Below, one piece after another: positions 1-8,691 of a DNA stretch of 64,000 bases. The notes under the pieces were generated by a model. It was not told the DNA's origin. It searched no databases and worked only from the letters and a program-made list of their open reading frames with translations. Position numbers and translations under genes: made by a program. The DNA comes from Cohnella thailandensis. GTDB taxonomy: Bacteria > Bacillota > Bacilli > Paenibacillales > Paenibacillaceae. How positions within the stretch are numbered: position 1 is the first letter of the stretch; each line of letters begins with the position of its first letter. The stretch is taken from contig NZ_JACJVQ010000006.1 in the NCBI RefSeq assembly GCF_014212135.1, positions 310,001 to 374,000 on the forward strand. The letters are read 5' to 3'.

Positions 1-1
1 C

Positions 2-1075
2 TGTTTCTTGATCCTGCTGGCCTACAAACTAATCGGGGAGTCCTTCTTCTCCGTCTACGAGCTGCTCACCGTGCCCGTGCTTGGCGCCTTTATTCTCGTC
101 CAGATGATGCTGATCCTCGCGTTGTCCATTCGGAACGCTCTTCGGGGCAACGTGAATTCCATCCTCCTGTCGGCGGGATTTCTCCTGCTGGCCTTGTCGG
201 CCATAGCGGATCTCGTGCTGTATTACACTCAAGAAACCCCGTACGTGTTCGTCCTGTGGAAGTTGGGCGTAGCGGCCATGCTGATCGCGCTGATCGTCAT
301 CCTGGCCCGGCAGATCTCGGAGAATTATACCCGGGTCGTCTCTTATTCCAAGAAACTGGAGCTTTACCATCTTAAGATGCAGGGAACGGAGAAAATGAAG
401 GTCGTCAGCGATCTGGCCGCTTCCGTCGCCCATGAGGTTCGCAATCCGATGCAGGTGACGCGGGGGTTCCTGCAGTTTCTGTCCCGCAAGTCGGGCAAGG
501 ATAACGAGGATCACTTCGCCTTGGCGATTCAGGAGCTGGACCGCGCGGCCGGCATCATCAACGATTTTCTCGCCTTCGCCAAGCCGGAGCCGGAAACGGT
601 CGTTCCTCTCGACTTAACCGAAGAACTGAAGAGAGTCGAGTCGATGATGAGTCCGCTGGCCGCGCTGAACGGCGGAGAAATCCGGTTAAGCGCTCCGGAC
701 AGGCTCTTTATCAGAGGGAATTCCTCGAAGCTGGCGCAGGCTCTCATCAACATCGTGAAGAACAGCATCGAAGCGATCGAAGGGGAAGGGGTCATCCGGA
801 TCGAAGCCCGCGCGGAGAAGGGGACGGCGGTCGTCTCGATCGCGGACGACGGCGTCGGGATGGACGAGTCGCAGCTGGGCAAGCTGGGCGAAGCTTTCTA
901 TTCGACGAAGCCCGAAGGGACGGGGCTGGGGCTAATGGCCACCTGCCGGATCGTCGAGTTGATGAAGGGCCGGCTCGAGTTCCGCAGCGCCGTAGGGGAG
1001 GGGTTCGAAGCGATACTTCGGTTCCCTCTTCTGGAAGAGGAAGCTTCTCCGTTGCCGTTTCCGCAAGCCCGCTAG
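2..1075 (+). CDS. Sporulation-type sensor histidine kinase, 3' part
   Basis: The frame is open to the window edge, so the true start lies upstream; at least 357 residues are visible. Three hydrophobic segments lie in the first 100 residues, followed by a HisKA dimerisation helix with the H-box around 'VAHEVRNP' (His about residue 144), an N-box ('NIVKNSIEA') and the G1 and G2 glycine boxes ('DDGVGMDE', 'GTGLGL'). This is the plan of membrane histidine kinases that autophosphorylate and feed a response regulator or the sporulation phosphorelay (KinB/KinD-like). No response regulator gene adjoins it on the right, which fits an orphan kinase. The signal and partner cannot be read from the sequence. 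Confidence 0.85.
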   Translation, partial: CFLILLAYKLIGESFFSVYELLTVPVLGAFILVQMMLILALSIRNALRGNVNSILLSAGFLLLALSAIADLVLYYTQETPYVFVLWKLGVAAMLIALIVILARQISENYTRVVSYSKKLELYHLKMQGTEKMKVVSDLAASVAHEVRNPMQVTRGFLQFLSRKSGKDNEDHFALAIQELDRAAGIINDFLAFAKPEPETVVPLDLTEELKRVESMMSPLAALNGGEIRLSAPDRLFIRGNSSKLAQALINIVKNSIEAIEGEGVIRIEARAEKGTAVVSIADDGVGMDESQLGKLGEAFYSTKPEGTGLGLMATCRIVELMKGRLEFRSAVGEGFEAILRFPLLEEEASPLPFPQAR

Positions 1076-1110
1076 TCCGCTAGCCCATTAGCCGCAAACC
1101 TGCAAGCCCA

Positions 1111-2064
1111 CTAGCCTCCGCTCAAGTTCGCCAGCAAGCCGGACAGCCGATCCCCGCGCAGGAGACGATTCACTTCTTCATCGATGCCGTCGGCCGCCCT
1201 TCGCAGCTCTTCCGCCATCGATCGTTGGAAGGCTAGGAGACTTGGGGGGCACTCCGGGATCGAGGAGAGCCGGGCCCCGTGATCTTCCGCCAGCTCGGCC
1301 AGCTTGCCGAGAGCGCCGCGGTGGTAGAGCGCGCGATTCACCGCCTTCTCGTCCGGGACTCGTCCGTCCGGCTCGCCAAGCAGCTCCCGGACCAGCGTCA
1401 GGAAGGCGTTCCCGTCCGGCTCCGCCAGGTCTTCCCGCCAATCCGCGTAATCGTCCGAGAGCTGCAGCGTGGCCAGGGTCAAATCGACGGCTTCGTCCAT
1501 GGCGGACAGACGGTCCGGCCGACCGGCTTCGAGAAGCAAAGCGGCCGCGCAAAGCTTGATCGGGGCGGCCTTCCCGGCCAGCGCCCGGAAGTCGCGCGGA
1601 TCCGCTGCCGAGTCCGCTTCCCGGGCCATCGCGGCCGCCCATTGCTTCATGTATTCGCTCAGGCGGTCCCAGGCCGGGGACGAAGCCGGGAACCTTCCGA
1701 GATACTTCCGGTAGAACAGCCCGTGCAGCAGCTGGCCCAGCGGGAGCAGCCGGCGACGATCCGCGGAGCTCCATCCCGCATCCCCGTCTATCGCGTCGTC
1801 GAGCACGAAGAAGTGCAGCATGGCGAACAAGTTGCCGATCGCCAGCTCCCGGCACAGCTCGATCGGCGCGCGCACGTTCTCTCCTACCCAATAAGGCAGA
1901 AGATAGCTGATCCGGTTCGCTCTCCCCCCGTTAATAAGAGGGTTGCTTCGTCCCAGCAGCCTCAAGGCCAGTTCGCCGAATTCCGCCGGAAGCGTCCGGA
2001 GCTCGTCCTCCGCGGCGGCAAACGCGATCTCCAATTCCTCTCGCCATCCTTCGTCCAAATTCAA
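1111..2064 (-). CDS. Class I isoprenoid-synthase-like protein
   Basis: The protein has 317 residues and starts at TTG, with AGAAGGAG six bases upstream. It is almost entirely helical and carries an aspartate-rich motif, 'DDAID', at about residue 88 and a second acidic cluster, 'LSDDYADWREDL', at about residue 202. Their spacing resembles the two Mg-diphosphate-binding motifs of class I terpenoid/polyprenyl synthase folds. The motifs are not canonical and overall similarity to prenyltransferases is not obvious by eye, so substrate and activity are unknown. It is followed on the same strand by nothing related; the AraC gene upstream (2080-2919) is 15 bp away and probably cotranscribed. A non-catalytic all-alpha protein is the alternative. 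Confidence 0.55.
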   Translation of the reverse strand: MNLDEGWREELEIAFAAAEDELRTLPAEFGELALRLLGRSNPLINGGRANRISYLLPYWVGENVRAPIELCRELAIGNLFAMLHFFVLDDAIDGDAGWSSADRRRLLPLGQLLHGLFYRKYLGRFPASSPAWDRLSEYMKQWAAAMAREADSAADPRDFRALAGKAAPIKLCAAALLLEAGRPDRLSAMDEAVDLTLATLQLSDDYADWREDLAEPDGNAFLTLVRELLGEPDGRVPDEKAVNRALYHRGALGKLAELAEDHGARLSSIPECPPSLLAFQRSMAEELRRAADGIDEEVNRLLRGDRLSGLLANLSGG

Positions 2065-2079
2065 CGACGCTCCTTCTCT

Positions 2080-2919
2080 TTACTCGGACTTTAAATATTG
2101 CTTAGGCGTCTTGCCGTAGAACCTCTTGAACAGGCGGATGAAGTAACTGGTCTCCATGCCGAGCCGCTGCGCCGTCTGCTCGACGGTAATGCCGGGCTGC
2201 TCCCGGAACAGCTGAATGGACCGGCGCATCCGAAGCTGCAGCAGGTATTGATTCGGGCTAACCCCGTAATGGCGAACGAACAATCGATGAAAATGCTGGG
2301 GAGAATAGCCGGCGGCCCTGGCGATGTTCGAGACGACGAGACGGTCCTGGTAGTGATCGTGGATGAAGCGGACGGCCGTCCGAAGGGCGTCGCTCGCCGC
2401 TTCCTGCGGATAAATCTTCTTCTTCGGGCTTCGGACCGCCGTCCGGTCTTTCATAACGGACAATAGCAGCCCGTAGAGCTGCTGGGACGACTCCCAATAG
2501 GCCTGCTCCCCGTTCTGGCTGATGCCGTGCCAGACGGCTTCGAGCTGGCGCCAGAGGCCGGGAAAGTCGACCGCGGCGAAGGGAGTCCGGGAGAAGGGGG
2601 AGAGCGGCTCCAGGATCGCCCGGGCGGCGGGCCCGTCGAAGCCGATGAAGCCGAGATCCCATCCCTCCGTCCCGTCGCTGGGGAAGTACTCGTGAGGAAT
2701 GCCCGCGGGAAGGAGGAGAACCGTGCCCGGCGTCATGGAGAACGCCGGGCTTCCCTCCAGCCGAACCGTTCCGCTTCCGCTGCGGGAGAGGAAGAGCTGG
2801 TGGCAGGGGTAGCCGAGAGGCCGATCGATCCTTTGCTGTTCATGGCTGCCGACGATGCAGACGTACAGAGGGAGCCGCTGCTCCATGGCGGCGAATTCGG
2901 CGAGCAGGAAGGGCATCAT
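2080..2919 (-). CDS. AraC-family regulator next to GH42 galactosidase
   Basis: This 279-residue protein has an N-terminal cupin-like sensor domain ('GSGTVRLEGSPAFSMTPGTVLLLPAGIPHEY') and, from about residue 175, the two helix-turn-helix motifs of AraC/XylS proteins, ending in 'RLFKRFYGKTPKQYLK'. The start is the first of two tandem ATGs, preceded by GGAGGA. It is divergent from the beta-galactosidase at 3055, so it most likely activates that gene in response to a sugar. GATCAAAGG occurs twice in the shared intergenic region (2998 and 3033), a possible binding direct repeat; the second copy overlaps the galactosidase ribosome binding site. The inducer is not predictable from sequence. Confidence 0.85.
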   Translation of the reverse strand: MMPFLLAEFAAMEQRLPLYVCIVGSHEQQRIDRPLGYPCHQLFLSRSGSGTVRLEGSPAFSMTPGTVLLLPAGIPHEYFPSDGTEGWDLGFIGFDGPAARAILEPLSPFSRTPFAAVDFPGLWRQLEAVWHGISQNGEQAYWESSQQLYGLLLSVMKDRTAVRSPKKKIYPQEAASDALRTAVRFIHDHYQDRLVVSNIARAAGYSPQHFHRLFVRHYGVSPNQYLLQLRMRRSIQLFREQPGITVEQTAQRLGMETSYFIRLFKRFYGKTPKQYLKSE

Positions 2920-3054
2920 CCGCGGCGTTCCTCCATGTTCGAAATGTCCGATTTTCTGAGTCGATTATGCTATGAGTATAAGCAACAACTCCATTAAGAT
3001 CAAAGGTAAATAAGCGAATAAGACGACTATTTGATCAAAGGAGAGACGAACAGG

Positions 3055-5115
3055 ATGAACAAGAGATTTCCGCCGATCAGCCCGAAGCTTCCCGTCATGA
3101 TGCACGGCGCCGATTACAACCCCGACCAGTGGCAGCACGATCCCAAGGTGCTCGAAGAAGATATCCGGCTGATGAAGCTGGCCGGCTGCAACGTCATGTC
3201 CGTCGGCATCTTCGCGTGGGCGGCGCTGGAACCGGAAGAGGGAGTATTCGCGTTCGAATGGCTGGACCGCCTTCTCGATTCCTTTGCCAAGAACGGGATC
3301 TACGCTTGGCTCGCGACGCCGAGCGGAGCGCGGCCGGCCTGGATGTCGGCGAAGTACCCGGAGGTGCTGCGCGTCGAGGCGAACCGCGTTCGCAACCTGC
3401 ACGGGATGAGGCACAATCATTGCTATTCGTCGCCGGTCTACCGGGAGAAGACGGCGATCCTGAACGCGAAGCTGGCCGAGAGGTACGCGAATCACCCGGC
3501 CGTCGTCGGCTGGCACATCTCCAACGAATTCGGAGGGGACTGCCACTGCGATTATTGCCAGGCCGAGTTCCGCAAGTGGCTTCAGGCGAAGTACGTCACC
3601 CTGGACGCGCTGAATTCGGCGTGGTGGGCGGCGTTCTGGGCGCACACGTACACGGATTGGGCGCAGATCGAGTCCCCGGCTCCGCACGGCGAATCGATGG
3701 TTCACGCGCACAACCTCGACTGGCGGCGCTTCGTGACGGACCGGACCGTCGACTTCTGCCGGCATGAGATCGAGGCCGTCCGGGGAGCGGGCCCCGAGCT
3801 TCCGGCGACGACGAACATGCACATGATCGAGGGGCTCGATTACCGCCGGTTCGCGGACATTCTGGACGTCGTCTCTTGGGACAGCTACCCGACCTGGCAC
3901 GAGGCCGAGGACGACAGTCAGCTCGCGGCGTACGTCTCGTTCTATCACGACCTGTTCCGTTCGCTGAAGAAGAAGCCGTTCCTGCTCATGGAGAGCACGC
4001 CGAGCCTGACGAACTGGCAGTCGGTGAGCAAGCTGAAGCGTCCCGGCATGCACAAGCTCTCCTCCCTGCAGGCCGTAGCCCACGGCTCCGATTCCGTCCA
4101 ATACTTCCAATGGCGCAAAAGCCGGGGCTCGAGCGAGAAGTTCCACGGGGCGGTCGTCGATCACGTCGGCCACGAGCATACTCGCGTATTCGCGGACGTC
4201 GCCGAGCTGGGCCGAACGCTGGCGGGCTTGACCGAGGTCGTCGGAACCCCGACTCCGGCGGAGACCGCGATCCTGTTCGATTGGGACAATCGCTGGGCCG
4301 TCAAGGACGCCCAAGGCCCGCGCAACATGGGGCTTGGCTACGAGCGAACGGTCTACGCGCATCATCGCGCGTTGTGGGAACACGGAGTTCCGACGGACGT
4401 GATCGGCTCGGAGGACGATTTCTCCGGCTACAAGCTGATCGTCGCTCCGATGCTGTACCTGTGCCGGGAAGAGACCGGCCGGAAGCTGGAGCGGTTCGTG
4501 GAAGCGGGCGGAACGCTCGTGTCGACGTACTGGTCGGGCGTCGTCGACGAGAACGATCTTTGCCATCTGGGGGGCTTCCCGGGGCCGCTCCGCCGGACTC
4601 TGGGAATCTGGGCGGAGGAGATCGAGGGCTTGTACGACCATGACCGCAACGGGGTACGGCTTGCGGGCGGAGACGAGCTCGGGTTGGAGGGGACCTACGA
4701 GGCCCATGAGCTGTGCGAGCTGATTCACGCGGAGAGCGCCGAGGTTCTGGGCGTCTATACGGACGATTTCTACGCCGGACGTCCGGCCTTGACCCGCAAC
4801 CGACTCGGCCGCGGCCAGGCGTATTACATGGCGACGCGCTTGAAGGACGACTTCCTGGGCGCGTTCTACCGGAAGGTCGCGGGAACGGCGGGGGTGCGAC
4901 GGGCTCTGGAGGCCGATCTGCCCGTCGGAGTGACTGCGCAAATCCGCACCGACGGAGATTCCGACTACGTCTTCGTCATGAACTTCAGCGGAGAAGCTCG
5001 CTCGGTACCGCTGGACGGACGCCCGTACGTCGACCTGGAATCGTCGGAGGCGGCGGGGGATCGAATCGAGCTTCCGGCGGGCGGCGTCCGGGTATTGAAA
5101 CGGAGTTCTAAATAG
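3055..5115 (+). CDS. Beta-galactosidase, glycoside hydrolase family 42
   Basis: The protein has 686 residues, normal for GH42. It hydrolyses terminal beta-galactosides, typically plant galactan or arabinogalactan oligosaccharides. The TIM barrel starts with 'GADYNPDQWQ'. The acid/base Glu lies in 'HISNEFGGDCHC' (E158) and the nucleophile in 'FLLMESTPS' (E313). The cysteine cluster 'CHCDYC' is the usual structural zinc site. The middle is the trimerisation domain and the end a small beta domain. I chose ATG 3055, preceded by AAAGGAG, rather than the in-frame TTG at 3031 that lies within the Shine-Dalgarno region. There is no signal peptide, so it is cytoplasmic and depends on an importer elsewhere. 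It is divergent from an AraC regulator. Confidence 0.93.
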   Translation: MNKRFPPISPKLPVMMHGADYNPDQWQHDPKVLEEDIRLMKLAGCNVMSVGIFAWAALEPEEGVFAFEWLDRLLDSFAKNGIYAWLATPSGARPAWMSAKYPEVLRVEANRVRNLHGMRHNHCYSSPVYREKTAILNAKLAERYANHPAVVGWHISNEFGGDCHCDYCQAEFRKWLQAKYVTLDALNSAWWAAFWAHTYTDWAQIESPAPHGESMVHAHNLDWRRFVTDRTVDFCRHEIEAVRGAGPELPATTNMHMIEGLDYRRFADILDVVSWDSYPTWHEAEDDSQLAAYVSFYHDLFRSLKKKPFLLMESTPSLTNWQSVSKLKRPGMHKLSSLQAVAHGSDSVQYFQWRKSRGSSEKFHGAVVDHVGHEHTRVFADVAELGRTLAGLTEVVGTPTPAETAILFDWDNRWAVKDAQGPRNMGLGYERTVYAHHRALWEHGVPTDVIGSEDDFSGYKLIVAPMLYLCREETGRKLERFVEAGGTLVSTYWSGVVDENDLCHLGGFPGPLRRTLGIWAEEIEGLYDHDRNGVRLAGGDELGLEGTYEAHELCELIHAESAEVLGVYTDDFYAGRPALTRNRLGRGQAYYMATRLKDDFLGAFYRKVAGTAGVRRALEADLPVGVTAQIRTDGDSDYVFVMNFSGEARSVPLDGRPYVDLESSEAAGDRIELPAGGVRVLKRSSK

Positions 5116-5132
5116 GGTACTGCAACGTAAAA

Positions 5133-5183
5133 GCACCTAGTCGATCTCTTGCCATCGGCAAGAAATCGGAATAGGTGCCTTTT
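5133..5183. terminator. Bidirectional rho-independent terminator
   Basis: GCACCTA (5133-5139) pairs with TAGGTGC (5172-5178); an inner CTTGCC/GGCAAG stem and flanking A and T runs complete a terminator between the convergent genes on either side. Confidence 0.7.
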
Positions 5184-5185
5184 CG

Positions 5186-5719
5186 TTAAGCCAACTGAAT
5201 CGCCAGATGGGGAGTTCCCCCGCTGGCATCGACGAACAAGACATAGTTCGATCCGTTCGTTCCCTTCAGAACGAGGCCGGGCTGGTTCGGAAATCCCGGA
5301 TTGTAATAGCGAACCTGCTGAGTGGCGGGGACCGAGGCGGGGAGCGTCGGCAGATTGGCGATAAGCATCCGTACTGCGGCTTGGATGCTTCCGAGCGTAT
5401 TGATGCTTTGATTGACCTGCAAGCTTCCGACGACCGTTTGATTTCCGTTCACTTGGAAATTGAGGAAAATCGTCTGGCTGCCGTTCACCTGCAGGCTCCC
5501 GAAGATCGTCTCGCTCCCGTTCACTTGAAGGTCTCCGAATATCGTCTGGTTTCCGTTCAGTTGAATGTCCGAGGCGACGGTCACGTCTCCGTTAACCTGC
5601 ATATCGCCGTTCAACGTCATGTTGCCGTTTATTTCGACTTGATCGAATGTGGGCAGAACGATCACCTTCCCTTTGCGCTTGTCTTCTACCAGTATATGTG
5701 GACGAAGCTTGTCGGACAT
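5186..5719 (-). CDS. Repeat-rich beta-structured protein, unknown function
   Basis: I do not recognise a family. The 177-residue protein has a short head ('MSDKLRPHILVEDKRKGKVI'), then about nine tandem 10-12-residue repeats of the type [LM]QVNG-[SN]-[QE]-T-I-[FV]-G from residue 30 to 115, and a C-terminal domain of about 60 residues ending 'YVLFVDASGGTPHLAIQLA'. The regular Asn-Gly turns and alternating hydrophobics suggest a small beta-solenoid. I chose ATG 5719, preceded by GTGGGGAT, over an upstream TTG. There is no signal peptide. By analogy with repeat-bearing exosporium or phage-like trimeric proteins it could be a spore-surface protein, and the CgeB-like gene at 5878 would fit that, but this is inference. 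Confidence 0.6.
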   Translation of the reverse strand: MSDKLRPHILVEDKRKGKVIVLPTFDQVEINGNMTLNGDMQVNGDVTVASDIQLNGNQTIFGDLQVNGSETIFGSLQVNGSQTIFLNFQVNGNQTVVGSLQVNQSINTLGSIQAAVRMLIANLPTLPASVPATQQVRYYNPGFPNQPGLVLKGTNGSNYVLFVDASGGTPHLAIQLA

Positions 5720-5877
5720 GGTATCCCCACACAATTTCAATAGGAACGGCCATAGATGGACAAGAATCTATCGGGGTACATTGGTCTTTTTCCCTACAAA
5801 CAAACGATGGTCGAATGCATATAGTAGCTTAGTCCATCGTAATCGGCGAGAGGTAAGGAGAAAGGGGATGGCGACGC

Positions 5878-6978
5878 ATGAAAAAAGCGGCCAAGACGAA
5901 GGCGACGGCCGTACAGTCTCCTAACCGATGGCTCGCCAACCAAATGAGAAGGTCGCTCGCCGAGAAGCTCGATCCGGCTCTTGGAGCGATGGCGGATTAT
6001 CAGAAAAGCTTGCACCGGGGCATCCAGGAGAGCCTTCATCTTCTGAGCGATCTTAAGGCGAGGACGGAGCGCAGCAAGAAAACGCTGAAGCAGTTGACAG
6101 TGCTTATTGTCGAAGGGACGGCCCGGGAAAAGAACGCCGTCTCTGCGCTCTTGTTGGAGGAGTCCTTGCGCCATATCGTGCGCGAAGTGATCGTTGCCAA
6201 GCCTGAGGCTAATTTATCGAATTACGTATTCGATCCAAGTCTGGATCTTGTGCTCGTGCTCGGAGGAGAGGAACTGCCGTCGGAGGAGAACTTGGCCGCT
6301 CTGCGGAACTCGTCCGTCGTCAAAGCCGCCTGGCTGTCGGATCGGGAAGGAGCGGCCGAGACCGAGCTCCGCCTGGTTCAAACGGTGAACCATGTGTTCA
6401 CGCAGAACGAGGAGAACTTGCCCGTTTACCGCGAGCTGGGCTGCGTGAACTGCCGATGCTTGCCCTTCGCGGCGGATACCGGGATCTATTATCCGAAGCA
6501 AGTGGATAGATGCTTCAGCTCCAACGTCCTGCTCGTGGGAAGCGTTAATCGGAACGCTTTGCTAGGCGAGCTGCTCCGTTCGCCCGCTTTGGCGAATCTG
6601 CAGGTTCGGGTGATCGGCGAAGGCTGGGACAACCTTGGCGGGCCAATCTCCCCCGGAGCGGAGGAGGAAGCGGCGGACTATTACAACGGAGCCAAGCTTA
6701 TCGTCAACGGGAGCTTCTCCCTTCACAGGGCGCACGAGATTTCCGCGTGCGGAGTGCTGCAGCTCTACCAAGAGCCGCCCGATCGCGGAGTCGGTCTGGA
6801 ATCGGAAACGCATTGGCTCCCCTACCGCACTCTCTCCGAAGCGGAGGGGCTGATCACGCGCTACATGATGCAGGCGGACGAGAGGAGGCTGCTGGCGACC
6901 CGCGCTTTGATGGCTAACAAGTACCACCATTCTTTTTTGCAGAAAGGGCAAGAGCTGCTGGGAACCATCTTCGCGTAG
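5878..6978 (+). CDS. CgeB/YkvP-like spore maturation glycosyltransferase-type protein
   Basis: The protein has 366 residues. The first 70 are basic and helical, with coiled-coil character. The rest resembles the CgeB (spore maturation) branch of GT-B-like proteins: a Rossmann-type N half ('VLIVEGTAREKNAV'), 'PFAADTGIYYPKQV' in the middle, and a C-terminal half with 'GSVNRNALLGELLRSP', 'VIGEGWDN' and 'LIVNGSFSLHRAHEISACGVLQL', the nucleotide-sugar-binding region of these proteins. In Bacillus, cgeB is needed for the outer spore surface. The next gene, a WbsX/GH99-like protein, lies 34 bp downstream, so the two probably form a surface-glycan operon. Catalysis is unproven for this family. Confidence 0.7.
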   Translation: MKKAAKTKATAVQSPNRWLANQMRRSLAEKLDPALGAMADYQKSLHRGIQESLHLLSDLKARTERSKKTLKQLTVLIVEGTAREKNAVSALLLEESLRHIVREVIVAKPEANLSNYVFDPSLDLVLVLGGEELPSEENLAALRNSSVVKAAWLSDREGAAETELRLVQTVNHVFTQNEENLPVYRELGCVNCRCLPFAADTGIYYPKQVDRCFSSNVLLVGSVNRNALLGELLRSPALANLQVRVIGEGWDNLGGPISPGAEEEAADYYNGAKLIVNGSFSLHRAHEISACGVLQLYQEPPDRGVGLESETHWLPYRTLSEAEGLITRYMMQADERRLLATRALMANKYHHSFLQKGQELLGTIFA

Positions 6979-7012
6979 CGGATTGTCGTATCGATTAAGG
7001 GAGGAGCCGGAT

Positions 7013-8065
7013 TTGAAAATCATCGCCTTTCTGCTTCCCCAGTTCCATCGCATCGAAGAGAACGACCGTTGGTGGGGCGAGGGATTCACGGAATGGACGA
7101 ACGTGAGGCGAGCCGTTCCGCTGTATCGAGGCCATAAGCAGCCGCGGGTTCCTTGGAACGAGAACTATTACGACCTGACGGACCCGGACGCTCGGTCGAA
7201 GCAGGCCAGCCTGGCCGAAGAGTATGGCATCTACGGCTTCTGCTATTACCACTATTGGTTCGAGGGCAAGCAGCTTCTGGAGAAGCCTCTCCGGGAGGTG
7301 CTGGAGAGCGGGGAGCCGGACTTCCCGTTCTGTCTATCGTGGGCGAACGAGCCGTGGACGAGAAGATGGGACGGGATGGAATCGGAGATCCTGATGCCGC
7401 AGCGTTACGGCGACCAAGACGACTGGACCCGGCATTTCGAGTATTTGCTGGAGGCGTTCCGGGATCGGCGGTACATTCGGGTCGACGGGAAGCCGCTGCT
7501 GCTCATCTATCGTCCGGGCCATATTCCCCAATGCGAAGAAATGCTCCTTCATTGGCGAAAGCTCGCCGTTAGGCACGGATTGAGCGGCCTTCATCTCGTT
7601 CGCACGCTGGGAGGCTTCGATACGGGAACCCGAAGCGGCTTCGACGCCAGCATGGAATTCGAGCCTCATTACACGTTCGCGCACGGAATGCTGCAGTCGT
7701 GCTGGGGCGAATTGACCGTCGGCGGGCAGCCGCACTTGACGGTGGACTACGACCGCATCTGGACCTCCATTCTGCAGAGGACGCCGCACCGGGACGGTGA
7801 ACCCGTCTATCCGGGCGCCTTCGTGAATTGGGACAATACTCCGCGCAAGGGAGCGGAAGGGCAGAGCACGATCGGAATGACTCTGAGGAAGTTCGAGGAT
7901 TATTTGACCCGGCAATTGGAGAAGGCGAGGAGAGAATACCGAAGCGAGTTCGTATTCCTAAACGCGTGGAACGAATGGGCGGAGGGCGCATATTTGGAGC
8001 CGGACCGGGAGCAGGAATTCGGTCGTCTTGAAGCGGTCAGGCGTGCATTGCGGTGCGGCATGTAG
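7013..8065 (+). CDS. WbsX/GH99-like glycan-processing protein
   Basis: The protein has 350 residues and starts at TTG 7013, with an excellent AGGGAGGAG seven bases upstream; the in-frame TTG at 6983 has no such site. The sequence carries the hallmarks of the WbsX (glycosyltransferase-associated, GH99-like TIM barrel) family: 'AFLLPQFHRIEENDRWWGEGFTEWTNVRRA' near the N terminus, 'GFCYYHYWFEGKQLLEKP', 'CLSWANEPWTRRWDG' and, at the end, 'FLNAWNEWAEGAYLEPD'. Members sit in O-antigen and rhamnan clusters and are thought to trim or transfer surface glycans; biochemistry is scarce. It is translated just after the CgeB-like gene. Confidence 0.82.
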   Translation: MKIIAFLLPQFHRIEENDRWWGEGFTEWTNVRRAVPLYRGHKQPRVPWNENYYDLTDPDARSKQASLAEEYGIYGFCYYHYWFEGKQLLEKPLREVLESGEPDFPFCLSWANEPWTRRWDGMESEILMPQRYGDQDDWTRHFEYLLEAFRDRRYIRVDGKPLLLIYRPGHIPQCEEMLLHWRKLAVRHGLSGLHLVRTLGGFDTGTRSGFDASMEFEPHYTFAHGMLQSCWGELTVGGQPHLTVDYDRIWTSILQRTPHRDGEPVYPGAFVNWDNTPRKGAEGQSTIGMTLRKFEDYLTRQLEKARREYRSEFVFLNAWNEWAEGAYLEPDREQEFGRLEAVRRALRCGM

Positions 8066-8087
8066 TTATCCCGTCGTCCCATAGAGT

Positions 8088-8133
8088 AAGGCCATCCCGT
8101 CCGCCGCAACCGGCGAATGAGGATGGCCTTTTT
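8088..8133. terminator. Terminator between convergent genes
   Basis: AAGGCCATCC (8088-8097) pairs perfectly with GGATGGCCTT (8121-8130), followed by a T run on the plus strand. It ends the CgeB/WbsX operon and may serve the MarR gene in reverse. Confidence 0.75.
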
Positions 8134-8136
8134 CGT

Positions 8137-8568
8137 CTAGAATACCTTGCCGTCAAGCAACCGAATCGCCCGGGCGAGCTCCGCCAGCTCTTCGTCGGAG
8201 ATGCCGCGGATTCTCTCGAGGAACCGGGCTTCCACTTTCCGGAAGGCCTCGGCCATCCTCGCTTGTCCTTCGGGGGATAGGCGGATGTACTGCTTGCGCT
8301 TGTCCTCGGAATCCGAGAACTTCTCGCACAGTCCCTTCTCGCCCAGCTTCCGCAGCTCGCGGCTCGTATTCGGCAAGGACATGTGCTGGCAGTCGCTCAT
8401 CTCGCTGATCGTCACGGGCTCGTCCCGATGAGCGAACAAGTATTCCAGGATGCCGTATTGAACCGGAGTGATTCCCTCGATCCGGATATCCTTCGTGAAG
8501 TCGTGCTTCGTCTCGAGCACCGATGCGGTAAAAGCGATGAAATCGCGGAACAACTCGCTGCGGTCCAT
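8137..8568 (-). CDS. MarR-family regulator
   Basis: The 143-residue winged-helix protein has the MarR pattern: N-terminal dimer helix, 'ITPVQYGILEYLF', recognition helix 'HMSLPNTSRELRKLGEKGLCEK', the wing 'DSEDKRKQYIRLSPEGQ' and a C-terminal helix. The start is ATG 8568, which has AGAGGTGA upstream. It is divergent from a flavodoxin-fold quinone reductase, and two palindromes lie between them, so it most likely represses both genes and responds to quinones or other electrophiles, as characterised MhqR/YodB-type pairs do. The ligand is an inference. Confidence 0.85.
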   Translation of the reverse strand: MDRSELFRDFIAFTASVLETKHDFTKDIRIEGITPVQYGILEYLFAHRDEPVTISEMSDCQHMSLPNTSRELRKLGEKGLCEKFSDSEDKRKQYIRLSPEGQARMAEAFRKVEARFLERIRGISDEELAELARAIRLLDGKVF

Positions 8569-8618
8569 TACAATCGTCACCTCTACACCCAAAGATAACA
8601 AACTCATTATCATAATAC

Positions 8619-8675
8619 AATTATCAATTGACAATTAAATGGAGGGGTGATACTATCTCGTTATCAAATGACAAC
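8619..8675. promoter_or_regulatory. Paired MarR-type operators
   Basis: Two near-perfect palindromes lie in the MarR/reductase intergenic region: AATTATCAATTGACAATT (8619-8636) and GTTATCAAATGACAAC (8660-8675). Both share the half-site [TG]TTRTCA. Their size and placement between divergent regulator and target genes are typical of MarR operators. Confidence 0.6.
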
Positions 8676-8691
8676 TAACGAGGTGGCATTC

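Noticed and set aside
2998..3041. Twin GATCAAAGG as proven AraC operator
   Set aside because: Only two 9-mers 35 bp apart, one overlapping the galactosidase ribosome binding site; mentioned with the regulator but too weak for its own entry.
2965..5136. A 723-codon open frame on the minus strand opposite the galactosidase
   Set aside because: It is a shadow of the GC-rich GH42 gene: its translation is Arg/Val/Asp-rich with no recognisable domain, no ribosome binding site and full overlap with a confident gene.
5869..5924. ATG 5869 as start of a separate small peptide or of the CgeB-like gene
   Set aside because: It is in a different frame that stops within 20 codons; ATG 5878 continues into the conserved protein at acceptable distance from AAGGGG.
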